Shown here one piece after another: positions 50,191 to 59,891 of a DNA stretch of 64,000 nucleotides. The notes under the pieces were generated by a model. The model was given only the letters and a program-made list of their open reading frames with translations. It did no database searches and was not told the DNA's origin. The translations under genes and the position numbers were made by a program. Every line of letters begins with the position of its first letter. Position 1 is the stretch's first letter. Source of the stretch: Pomacea canaliculata (Eukaryota > Mollusca > Gastropoda > Architaenioglossa > Ampullariidae); contig NC_037593.1 in NCBI RefSeq assembly GCF_003073045.1, positions 15,570,735-15,634,734 on the forward strand, written 5' to 3'.

Positions 50191-51586
50191 ATGCCTATTT
50201 ACATGCCCACGATCCAGTCATGGCAGCCATCGCCTGCAGTGGGGTGCCCCTGATATTGCAGCTCGTGGCTGTAGCGGGAACCGGGTGGATAACATCTGCA
50301 GTTGGCGATTTGGGGTTGTTCCGTTTCTGCCGTGACACTAGATTAATTCATGTTTGTACCCTAATAACCGATGTACCAAGGTAAGTATTTCTACGTATCT
50401 TTTGTGCGTATATGAATGTGTGAGTTTTGTGGCCACTAGTAATTAATTATGCATGACACCGGTAAAAGGTTTTTACGGTTATGGTCCACATGAGACAGTC
50501 CTGGAAAATGTGTACTTTGATAACCAACAATTAAAACAGTCTCTTCCCTCTCATTTCATCCTCCTCCCGCAACACATTCATACACACACCCACATGCACA
50601 CACGTGAGAGAAGATTCTCTAGAAAAGAAATAATTAAGGACCTCGATAGATAAATAGAGCGAACGGTGTAGCCTACGTGTTAGATATTTGTAATATTATT
50701 ATCAGGGAGAAATAAGGAGAAAAATAAGAGAAACATAAGGAGAAACAACAACACCATCTATTACCTTATGATCTTTGTTTCATTGGAAAGTTTTTAGCAC
50801 AAGGTGAAAATCCTCTCCAGAGAAATTAGTCTAGGGATGAGTCCAATCTTAGCTGTCCGAGCCACCGTCACTGCTTCTACCCTCAGTTTGAACTCACGTG
50901 ACCTCGAGTGACATCATGCCTATGTCGTATGTCATTGTTTAATATTGTTTTATTGCTGAGTCAGTTGCCAGATTCAAAAGTTTTCAGCGTACATAATATT
51001 GTAAGTTAGGACTGTCAGTGGGAGCCAACGGGTTTGATATCGGGGTGTCTAAGGTTTAGATTGTTTGTCAACATGTAGACAGGTTTGCTATCGTGTTCGT
51101 TAAGTTTCAACTGATTTGTCTGTCGTGCAGACTATTGGCGGGCTTGCCAGGTGTTGTCCTTGGTAGGGGAGTTGATCATTTTTGCCAGTTTTTTCATCGG
51201 CCTTCTACACTTATTCAGGGAGGACACAACGAGACTCACTATTCCTGTCACGGCGCTGAGTGCAGTGTCGGGTAAGACAAATGGTTGATGTGGATGGTTG
51301 TCCTTTCTCCTCTGATGCGCATGATTGAGTGCGTTTGTACTCGTCTACATCTACATCTATGAAATGCGGTTGCAGTCTGCTCAACTTGAATTTACTCAAA
51401 CAGTTTCTTCTTCTTTTACAGTTGCCATCCTGATAGTAGAAGTCGGTGTGTTCGCTGGCAAAACGTCGGCGGTTTACCCGATCACATTATACCTACGGCT
51501 ACGGTTTCTATCTCTCCATTGCGGCTGCTGTGCTGAGTTTGGTGTCCACCATCCTGCACGCAGGCGTAGGATTTGCTCCTCAGTGA
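50191..51586 (+). pseudogene. Unit 11: broken claudin/PMP22-like gene
   Basis: Exons 50191-50380, 51131-51271 and 51422-51586 align with unit 12. The ancestral ATG (50191) is followed by a one-base deletion near 50211, so the frame from it stops early; the TM1 frame has its first ATG only at 50220. The exon 1 end is out of phase with exon 2. Exon 3 has a one-base insertion near 51488 (cattatacc against caccc-acc), shifting TM4. Exon 2 (DYWRACQVLSLVG) is intact at 141 bp. GTGW, GLFRFC and a Cys eight residues later are still readable. Three frame lesions make it a pseudogene unless the assembly has errors. Confidence 0.8.
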
Positions 51587-52019
51587 GCGACTGAAGGATG
51601 TGAATCGCAGATGAGTACACTGTCTTCAGATGTGCGTTGACTCCAGCAGTTCCATGTCTTTGAAAGTCTCCTACTTACATTTACGTGTTCTGTCAGAGAT
51701 CAGTGAAGCTCGGTGTTACTCGCTATTTCAAAAAATTCGTTTTCTAAACCTGACATGTTGAGTTAAATACAGAGTCGACTTGTGTGTACACTTGAGAGGG
51801 TCTTATGTTACACACGTCACTTCTCAAGTTATTAGACCTACATTAACCGTCTGCACGTAATTTTCACGTAATTGTTATCACACATGTTGAAAGATAAACT
51901 AAAGCCACGATTGCTTTAAAATGTTGTGGTGTGCATTGTTTTGTTCGTGACTAGATAAGCTCAGTGATACTAAGAATCTGGATTAGAATGTCTCTTAAGG
52001 TTAGAAAGTGAACGTGTGT

Positions 52020-52111
52020 GTGTCAGCAGAGATAGCCGGGTGGATAGCACTAAGGCTGTGCACGCTACCTGTGTAACGCAACCTACTTCGTCACACCCAC
52101 ATGTTGACCCA

Positions 52112-52142
<31 letters not shown>
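52020..52142 (+). mobile_element. Candidate tRNA-derived SINE with (GTT)n tail
   Basis: gagatagccgggtggatagc resembles a pol III A box (tRNA-type TAGCCGAGTGG). The segment continues to catgttgacccagttgttg and a GTT run at 52119-52142. A second copy lies at 57096-57215. It is absent from the paralogous position after unit 12 (56441), so it inserted after that duplication or was lost there. A clear B box is not evident, so the class is tentative. Confidence 0.5.
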
Positions 52143-52147
52143 GTTTG

Positions 52148-52316
52148 CGTCCAGATCAACTCTATTGACATAAAAGTACATAACACATATAACATCGAAA
52201 CATAACTAACTGTGGAAATTTGTAAGATATTTCTGTTGATCTCCAGTAATACAGGGAGGTAAGCAAGATTTACTCCTTTCCATGCGCATTGTCGGTGTGA
52301 CCTCCCTTAGTATGTG
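52148..52316. repeat. Dispersed repeat R5, copy 3
   Basis: Shares aaaagtacataacacatata, cgaaacataactaactgtgg and the gggaggtaagcaagattta to acctcccttagta end with 49025-49280. Followed at once by a LINE insertion. Confidence 0.7.
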
Positions 52317-52706
52317 ATGATGAAAATGATGATGATGTCGATTTGTAATGCGCAGGTATCCATTCAGAAGAATGCTCATTGCGCAGAAAAAAGAACAAAC
52401 GAAGAACAAATAAAGTGAACAAATATATAAAACACCAGGAAAAGTAAAAAAATAGACAGAAGTGTTTCTTGGTAGTTTAAGACTGGTTTGAAAGAAACAG
52501 ATGGGTTTTCAGTTTTTTGCGGAACGTGGTTTGTGAGGTGATGGTGGAGAGTGACGATGGCAGAGCATTCCACAGCTTAGGTGCCGCATTTTTGAAGGCC
52601 CTGGCTTGTTGGTGTCTTCCACTGCAGGGAGACAGAAGCGTGACTGGGAGCCTGAGCGCAGGGTACGTGACGGCTGGTACGGAGGAACTATCTCTTGCAA
52701 ACTATC
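52317..52706 (-). mobile_element. 5'-truncated L2/CR1-like LINE insertion
   Basis: Flanked by tatgtg at 52311-52316 and 52707-52712, a short target duplication. The paralogous sequence at 49281 reads straight through (ttagtatgtgttgataaac), showing the empty site. The minus-strand frame is open to its stop: RAFKNAAPKLWNALPSSL, then TTFRKKLKTHLF, the conserved C-terminal end of L2/CR1-like ORF2. A 3'UTR follows, ending in an ATC/ATGATG-type tail at the left edge. 390 bp remain of the original element. Confidence 0.85.
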
Positions 52707-53008
52707 TATGTGTTGATAAACATTGCTTGATGTTCTCCTCTACCCTATGTTTTGTTACTAAAACAATAAATGCCGATAACAGTTTCAGAAATATCTACAG
52801 AGGTAAGGTTGTAGGTGCACATGAGTATGAAAAGGGAAGTTGAAGAAAACAATGGCTGTACTCAGTTTTAAACACGTCAAACAAAATAACAGTGTTGGAT
52901 ATGATGATATCCATGATTCATGTAGTGAAACAAGCAATAAACAATACCAAAAACACTAATGGAATGTTGAAGACGTGCGATATTTGAACCATGACCTTTT
53001 AACAAGGC
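52707..53008 (+). repeat. Orphan downstream flank, second copy
   Basis: Very similar to 49283-49560: tgttgataaacattgcttga, caataaatgccgata, atatctacagaggta. It continues into the tRNA-like segment (gatatttgaaccatgacc near 52980), where the solo LTR interrupts it; the flank resumes at 53586 with aacaagcaaactc. No exon precedes it. Confidence 0.6.
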
Positions 53009-53580
53009 TGTCGCGTGTCGCCGATTGTTGTGCTGTCCATGTTGTTCTTACCGTACTGTGCTGGCCCGTCGCTGGGTGGGTGCGTGCGGATGGGGAGAAT
53101 CAAGGGACGGTTTACCTGAGTCCCTGTGTAACCCTATCCGTCTCGCGAGCCCAAGAACCCTGACTCGCGGCGTCGTCGTCGCGCGGCGAGCAGGGACTCA
53201 CGTGACCAAGATCTACCCGCACGAGGCACGGGGGCCAGAGAGGGCGGGCTGCCGCCAGCGAACACCTTGAGCGGACATTTGACTGCCACCCAGCAGTGCG
53301 TGCGGGTGGTTTGTTTTCCCTTGTTGTTTTGTTGTTTTTTTTTTCTTCTTCGCCTACTGTAACATGCCTGTGCACAGGGCAACTCTTTTATTGTGAATTA
53401 TTTTTGATGCTTGCTTCCTATTAGTGTTATTTTATATTAGTTAATAAACCTGTCTGTTCTGTAAACTTTGTCTTTGTCATCGTTGTGTGGTTTGCGCTCA
53501 GCCCGGGGTTCGAATGGTTTGTACGAAAGCCGTCTCCGGCCGAGCGTGCATCCTCCGCCGTCTGGGGGTGGTACGCGACA
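53009..53580 (+). mobile_element. Solo LTR of an LTR retrotransposon (fossil)
   Basis: Begins TGTCGCGT and ends ACGCGACA, perfect 8-bp inverted ends with TG...CA. Flanked by aaggc and atggc, a 5-bp target duplication with one difference. GC-rich left half, AATAAA near 53443. No internal region or second LTR is present, so it arose by recombination between LTRs. The 5-bp duplication suits Ty3/gypsy-type elements, family not certain. The empty site is visible in the unit 10 flank at about 48640. The near-identical target duplication suggests modest age. Confidence 0.75.
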
Positions 53581-53585
53581 ATGGC

Positions 53586-54046
53586 AACAAGCAAACTCTT
53601 TAAACTCCAAACGCTTCGGTCCAGAGAGTCCGCCTCTATTACCAGTGAGATGTGGTTTCTTTCACGAAAGAGTTCGCAAACATGTCAGCCTTTATGTGCA
53701 GGCGTGAAGCTGTTTTAGAAGCGAACATAAGTAAACAGAGGTTTTGTTCCCCAATATTTTGACTGTGGTTGATTGAGAAGTGAGTAGATATCATTTGTTT
53801 ATCCTAGTCTGCTTTTCTCTTTTACTTCAATGCCGTCATTACAAATGTGGAGTTTTATGAGAGCTAAACAAGTTTGGTAAACAAAGATAATGATAACTCG
53901 ATGCTTTTTTTAGATGTCTCTAGTAACCACATTTACAAACAGAATGACACAAGGTGAGGTCACAACGGATGTTATCAGCATAGCCTGCCTACATTGTACT
54001 CACTGCCTTCTTTCACACATATAACTGGAGGGGAGTGGAGGGCCTG
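53586..54046. other. Region between solo LTR and unit 12 block
   Basis: The first 50 bp continue the interrupted downstream flank. The rest has no recognised feature. Confidence 0.4.
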
Positions 54047-54420
54047 AGAACTTTATGCAGACTTGAAGACATCCTCATAACTCATCAACAGACCTAGAAT
54101 ACTAAATGTTTACTTTGATTAAAGATAAAAACACTTCAGATGGATTAAATTCATTTCATATCACTGGTGATCAGTAGTGATCACTCTGGTTGATATGAGA
54201 AAATTAGCCGCAGAAAATATTCAGTCGTTTACTTGTGTACATACCTTTTATCTAAAGGGATTTTATCTTTCGGGAATAAAATCATTAAATTCTTGAGCAA
54301 TACAAACTCACAGGTGTAGACAATCAACCGGAAAGTTATTATTGTCTTGCAAGTTTCAGCTTGCACTATGATGACTGTTTTAGGGATGAGCGTTATCTCA
54401 GCCTCTGCATCCCGACTAAG

Positions 54421-54470
54421 TCACGTGAGTAGCCAGCCACTAGTATTGCTTAGGCACAGCAATATAAAAG
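54421..54470 (+). promoter_or_regulatory. E-box and TATA box of unit 12
   Basis: TCACGTGA at 54421-54428 and TATAAAAG at 54463-54470, 42 bp apart, 205 bp before the ATG. This is the clearest core promoter in the window. A 5'UTR of roughly 170 bp would follow, including a gggttcgaatctcc phrase that resembles a tRNA B box. Confidence 0.6.
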
Positions 54471-54667
54471 GTGTTGAATATCTTATCACATGAATAAAAT
54501 AGTCCAGGAGAGAGTGAACGTCTCGGACGCAGCTGACATCTGACTGAACTTCGAAACAGTTTCACTGAAACAGCGCGCAAGATCAAGTAGGAAGAATAGG
54601 GTTCGAATCTCCTCTGGTCTGAGAGTGTGGTCTGAGAGATAAAATATATTGTGACCAGTGTGCAACA

Positions 54668-56019
54668 ATGCCTATTTACAAGCCCAAGGTTCCAGTCATG
54701 GCAGCCATCGCCTGCAGTGGGGTGGCCCTGATATTCCAGCTCGTGGCTGTAGCGGGAACCGGGTGGATAACATCTTCAGGTGGCGATATGGGGTTGTTCC
54801 GTTTCTGCGTCTACACGCCTCCTTTTAACATTTATGTTTGTGCCAGATTTACCGATGCAACAGGTAAGTATTTCTACGTTTCTCTTGTGTGTACATGAAT
54901 GTGTGAGTTTTGTGGCCACTAGTAATTAATTATGAATGACACCGGTAAAAGGTTTTTACGGTTATGGCACATACGAGACAGTCCTGTAAAATGTGTACTT
55001 TGATAGGCAACTATTACAACAGCATCTTCCCTCTCACTTCCTCCTCCTCCCGCAACACACACACCCACATGCACACATGTGAAAGCAGATTTTCAAGAAA
55101 AGAAATAATTAAGGACCTCGATAGATAAATAGAGGGTTAGGTGTTATGTGTTACATATTTGTACGATTATTGCCAGAAAAACAACAATAAGGAGAAACAA
55201 CAACACCATCTATCACCTTATGATCTTTGTTTTATTGGAAAGTTTTTAGCACAAGGTTAAAATCCTCTCCAGATAGTCTAGGGATGAGTCCAATCTTAGC
55301 TTTCGTGCCACCGTCACTGCCTATACCCTGATTTTGAACTCACGTGACATCGAGTGCCATCATGCCTATGTCGTATGTTATTGTTCAATATTGTTAATTG
55401 CTGAGTCAAAAGATTTAAGCGTACATAATATTATAAGTTAGGACTGTCAGTGGGAGCTAACGGGTTTGATATCGGGGTGTCTAAGGTTTAGATTGTTTGT
55501 CAACATGTTTGCTATCGTGTTCGTTAAGTTTCAACTGATTTGTCTGTCGTGTAGACTATTGGCTGGCTTGCCAGGTGTTCTCCTTGCTAGGGGAGGGGAC
55601 CATTTTTGCCAGTTTTGTCATCGGCGTTCTACACTTGTTCAGGGAGGACACAACGAGACTCACTGTTCCTGTCACGGCGCTGAGTGCAGTGTCGGGTAAG
55701 ACAAATGTTTGATGTGGATGGTTGTCCTTTCCCTCTGATGCGCATGATTGAGTTCGTTTGTACTCGTCTACATGTAGTTCAAATGTGTCCGTGTGACATT
55801 TACATGCAGTCTACTCAACGTGAATTTACTCAAACAGTTTCTTCTTCTTTTGCAGTTGCCATCCTGGTAGTAGAAGTCGGCGTGTTCGCTGGCAAAACGT
55901 CGGCGGTTTACGCGATCACACCCACCTACGGCTACGGTTTCTATCTCTCCATTGCGGCTGCTGTGCTGAGTTTGGTGTCCACCATCCTGCACGCAGTCGG
56001 AAGATTTGCTTCTCAGTGA
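54668..56019 (+). CDS. Unit 12: claudin/PMP22-like four-transmembrane protein
   Basis: Exons 54668-54863, 55555-55695 and 55856-56019 give 166 residues. MPIYKPKVPVMAAIACSG opens TM1: the CVAI of other copies is MAAI. TM1 ends GTGW. The spacer is only eight residues, then GLFRFC, with the second Cys ten residues later, the widest Cys spacing in the array. Exon 2 starts DYWLACQVFSLLGEG, with an acidic Glu in TM2. Exon 3 reads VAILVVEVGVFAGKTSA, TYGYGFYL and ends GRFASQ. Introns are 691 and 160 bp. The intact sister of pseudogene unit 11. Confidence 0.87.
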
Positions 56020-56441
56020 GCGACTGAAGGATGTGAATCGCAGATGAGTACACTGTCTTCAGATGTGCTTTGACTCCAGCAGTTCCATGTCTTTGAAAGT
56101 CTCCTACTTACATTTACGTGTTCTGTCAGAGATCAGTGAGGCGCAGTGTTATTCGTATTTCAAAAAATTCGTTTTCTAAACCTGACATGTTGAGTTAAAG
56201 ACAGAGTCGACCTGTGTGTACACTTGAGAGGGTCTTATGTTACACACGTCACATCTCAAGTTATTAGACCTACAATAACCGTCTGCACGTAATTTTCACG
56301 TAATTGTTATCACACGTGTTGAAAGATAAACTAAAGCCACGATTGCTTTAAAATGTTGTGGTGTGCATTGTTTTGTTTGTGACTAGTCAAGCTCAGTGCA
56401 CGATACTAAAAACCTGGATTAATATGTCACTTAAGGTTAGC

Positions 56442-57095
56442 TTCACTACTTTATATCACCAAGACTACCACTAATGAGAAAGCTGAGATCATAATTATTA
56501 TGTTCATTATTTGTTGACAAACTTGACATCACAACTTTGACCCTGAAGACTTATAGGAACCATAAGTGTGTTTGTGTATATATAAAATATCCAATCTCTC
56601 TTTACATACGTATCCTTCCCTCACCGCCATCTAATGGTCCATACAAATCATGTCTACTCACTTCTGACATAAACACATTATCTATATAATCTAGTTATAT
56701 TTAAATGTACATAAAACTACGGTTATAATATACAAGTATATAAAAATTCCACAAGTTGAAATACACATTTCAAGACCGTTTTAATATATGATCCGAGCAA
56801 CAGTGGCCGGCACATATTATGGTACCACACTCTAGTTTAATCAAATATGTGTTGTGCAATGCTTTTATCTCCCTTGAGTACAAATGAGGGGAGGACAGGT
56901 GATAACTAGCAGGGTAAAGGTGTATCGGAGAATAAACTCTTATTAGTGCATATAATTCATGGGTCACTGTTAGATTTCCTACTGTATTTTCTTTTTAAAA
57001 CATCTTTTCTTCCTTTGTTTCATTTACTTTCCACCCGAAGACACCCTCCACCACCATCTTGGAGAGCCTAACATCTCTTAAAATCATGAAAGTGT
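56442..57095. other. Intergenic DNA with one diverged repeat
   Basis: AT-rich. 56866-57010 is the partner of the repeat at 24430-24620. Nothing else was recognised. Confidence 0.45.
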
Positions 57096-57215
57096 GTGTC
57101 AGCAGAGATAGCCGGGTGGATAGCACTAGTGACTCATGCCGTGCACACTACCCGTGTGACACAGCCTACTTCGTCCCACCCACATGTTGACCCAGTTGTT
57201 GGGTGGGTATCTTGA
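57096..57215 (+). mobile_element. Candidate tRNA-derived SINE, second copy
   Basis: gagatagccgggtggatagc, a central part with a 12-base insertion relative to 52020-52142, then ctacttcgtcccaccc and catgttgacccagttgttgg. The GTT tail is short. Class tentative as for the first copy. Confidence 0.5.
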
Positions 57216-57229
57216 AATGGAAGGTGCTG

Positions 57230-57725
57230 GCTTGGGGTGGGGTGAATATGGAGCCGAAGGGTATCAGGTGCTGAGCGAAGTATGCGGCATAAAGTCCGGA
57301 GTAAGGTAATCATGGGCTCAGTGATTGAGACATTTGTAATAAAGGTAGTCCAGTTTATAAGTATTACAGTCAGTTTGGCAATCAGTTAAAAATCAGCAAA
57401 TTTGGGTTGTGGGCGCTGGTTGAGGTGATCTGACTTCTTCCAGAACAACAGATGGACTCGGTATTCTGGACGGGTTGAGGGTTGAGGGGTGTAGCGACGG
57501 GGACGGTATGGCCATTAAATACTGAGATGTAGCAGCCCGGCGGGAGGCGAACCACCAGCTTGACCACTTCATCATGAATGAGGTGAGCAGGACAGTGAAA
57601 ATACGTTAGCCATGGAAGAAACACGATTTGACCACAAACACGATGTTGGGCAGAAGGGAGAGAGTGGAGTCCAGAATGAGGCTAAGACTCTGGACACTGG
57701 CCATGACGTGGGCAATGGCTTCAGA
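57230..57725 (-). mobile_element. LINE relic, L2/CR1-like
   Basis: The minus strand reads VQSLSLILDSTLSLLPNIV followed by VKSCFF, resembling the V..LGV.LDSTLSF..HI..V.KSCF of L2-like ORF2. Further fragments (RLPPG, QPVQNTES) lie in shifting frames and correspond to the GLP...L.RLQ.VQN.A region. Several frameshifts and stops. Next to the SINE copy at 57096. Confidence 0.65.
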
Positions 57726-58555
57726 CAGAAACTGCCGTTGTTAAAGAACGATAAATCAACGAAACAATAACTGGACTAAGTGCTTCTAGTCTTGTGTGAA
57801 CTACATCATATAAGATGTAAAAACACAGCAATAATCAGTATCCAAGTAAGGAAAGTCAGACAACAATACCTGATGAGAAGTGAACAGGTCTGAGCACAAC
57901 TTTTAGGGGAAGCATGAAATGCACCTTCATGAACACTCAGACAGAGAAACATACAGATACACTGCGCAACAAAAATATAAAATTGATAGAATGAGCGCTG
58001 TAGAATATCTGCATTAGAATGAAAAATGAGAAAAAAGATTTGTTGCCAGAAGTTACTGCCAGCAAAGCACAGTTCTTCTGAAAAACGTTAATGCTATCCA
58101 CACCACAGTTTAAGTCAAAGAAGGATGTAAGAGGAAGAATTCCTTTTGTTTGTTTTTCTGGTCATTAAGTTGCCTGTAGAATGTTTCTTTGAAAAAACTG
58201 TAATTGGTCTACAAGCCATCCGAAGGGAAACAGTGCTAGTCCACCGATGTTATTTACTTTCAAGACTTTCAGCTGTTCGTCATCCTTCATCAGTCGCAAA
58301 TCCAAATGCTTTCAAATATTGTTTTATATGATACTCGCTGATTTCTCAACATTTGAGATTTACTTGAGCAAACACTTATCGTCTGATTGTAACGCCTGTC
58401 ATACATCAAGGATTGTGATAAGTGGCAGGGCGGTATTCTTTATCTCTGTATTTCACACTACTAAAGTGACAGTCGGTGAGTGGGGTCAGTCCATGCACAC
58501 ATTCAGAGATGGATAATAGTACAAACGGCCACATTTCAATTCTGAAACAGAAGTA
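57726..58555. other. Intergenic DNA, nothing recognised
   Basis: AT-rich, with short open frames (58146-58331, 58247-58516) lacking family features. Confidence 0.4.
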
Positions 58556-58680
58556 CAGTCGGACCTCGATAAGTCGACCTTCCCTAAGTGGGAAACCTCC
58601 CTATATCGAATTAATTGTTAGTTCTGCGCCTATCATTTCCTAACTCCAAAACTTGAGTTCGACTTATCGAGGTCCGACTG
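58556..58680. mobile_element. pogo/Tigger-like MITE
   Basis: 125-bp element with perfect 22-bp terminal inverted repeats beginning CAGTCGGACCTCGATAAGTC, flanked by TA (58554-58555 and 58681-58682), the Tc1/mariner-superfamily target duplication. The CAGTCGGACCTCG end is typical of pogo-type elements. No coding capacity. The perfect ends suggest fairly recent insertion. Confidence 0.88.
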
Positions 58681-58858
58681 TAGCATACAAATCACACCAG
58701 TTCGTTTCTTTGATTCCGCTTCCAGTTGCTACAGCTCAACTGTCACAATACAAGAGACAGAACTGAGCATCCGACAGTTCCTACTTACAAGGACAGTCAT
58801 ATTCTTGTCAATCTACAAGAAAAAAATAACGATAATATGATGATGATGATGATATGAT

Positions 58859-58917
<59 letters not shown>

Positions 58918-59400
58918 AACAACAACAACAACAATAGCACCTTTACAGTGCATTTTCTGCCAGACATATGCTCAAAGCATTTTGACATTAAAATACGTAC
59001 TTAGAATATCATAAACACACACACACACACACAAAGCATGCACGTATGCACAGAAAGGCACCTACACAAAAATGACAGACACGTGGACAAAAGAGTGGAT
59101 TGCATAAAAAAAAGACATCAGTTTAGCTGTGGAAAAGGTGGGTCTTAAAGCCTGACTTGAAAGTATTAGAAGTTGCAGGTGCGCAGAGTGATGGCGGCAA
59201 AGCAGTCCAGTCTCTGAGATGGTAACTTCTTTAGAGGCAGGATGATGACATGTTTCAAAAAAGAGGGTACCTTACAGTTGGCAAAGAATTGTTGATGATA
59301 GATTGTATGACAAGAATCAAATTATCTTTACAGGTTTGTTGTGACCGGGTCAAGGGAGCAATACTTTCTTGCACAAGTTTCTGTTATCTAAGAGTGGTTA
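58681..59400 (-). mobile_element. Internally deleted L2/CR1-like LINE relic
   Basis: On the minus strand, 59400-59222 gives CSLDPVTTNL and, after a break, SIINNSLPTV and FLKHVIILPLKK, matching the N-terminal part of L2-type reverse transcriptase. It is followed directly by the C-terminal end LRDWTALPPSLCAP and NTFKSGFKTHLF, stop (59221-59120), then a 3'UTR with an atgctttgag...gcacttt-like tail and TTG/ATC repeats to about 58830. The catalytic core is missing. The 59222-59400 part is shared with 62544-62710 before unit 14, so the insertion predates that duplication. 58681-58830 shows nothing further. Confidence 0.75.
58859..58934. repeat. (CAA)n microsatellite
   Basis: About 25 CAA units with one AAAC interruption near 58917, preceded by ATG/GAT repeats at 58838-58856. 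It sits in the 3' tail of the LINE relic and probably grew from that tail. Confidence 0.9.
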
Positions 59401-59541
59401 TAGATGACGACAGATGTTGATTCCCCAGATATCACAGGAACTTTGAATCGAGCAGTGCCATGGCCATTGTGTAATACACAGGAAGAGTTTCAAAACTACA
59501 ATAAAGGTCAGGAGATCAAACTAAGCATGTTGACAGGTGAC

Positions 59542-59647
59542 TTATCTCAGCATGTGCTATGTGACTCATGTGTCACATTATTAGTGCATCATCTTGTATC
59601 GACACATCGCTAAATCATGTGATTCGTGTCCTCCGCACATTTAAAAG
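59542..59647 (+). promoter_or_regulatory. Candidate promoter of unit 13: GATA site and TATA-like box
   Basis: TTATCT at 59542-59547 within ggtgacttatctcagc (conserved before units 6 and 14), atcatgtgattcgtgtcc near 59616, and catttaaaag at 59638-59647, a TATA-like box about 250 bp before the ATG, followed by gtccaacaagagcttgac. Confidence 0.45.
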
Positions 59648-59891
59648 TCCAACAAGAGCTTGACAAGAGCAGACTCTGAAGAATGAAATTTTGTCCACAA
59701 CAACATTGACAAAGAAGTTCTGCAGCATCATCAGAAACTGAATGTTACCAGACCTTATGATCAGCTACAAACTGGACGACCAAACTCTTTGCTGACTTTG
59801 ACAAACTGACCACGAAGAGTAAAGAAACAGCGTTTTGAAAAAAAAACAAACAACTTGACTAACTCTTGGCTGTCAAAGACACTGTGGAAAG

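Larger units (their letters stand above)
49565..52003 (+). repeat. Duplicated block carrying pseudogene unit 11
   Basis: Head-to-tail partner of 54047-56441: starts gaactttatgcagacttga and ends ctcttaaggttag. Covers promoter, three exons, introns and about 400 bp after the stop. Similarity remains high in the introns and downstream part. Confidence 0.85.
54047..56441 (+). repeat. Duplicated block carrying unit 12
   Basis: Partner of 49565-52003, about 4.48 kb further on in the same orientation. The two blocks are separated by the SINE, R5, LINE, orphan flank and LTR. Confidence 0.85.

Noticed and set aside
53025-53382. Arg-rich short frames on both strands
   Set aside because: They lie in the GC-rich part of the solo LTR; stop codons are rare there because of composition.
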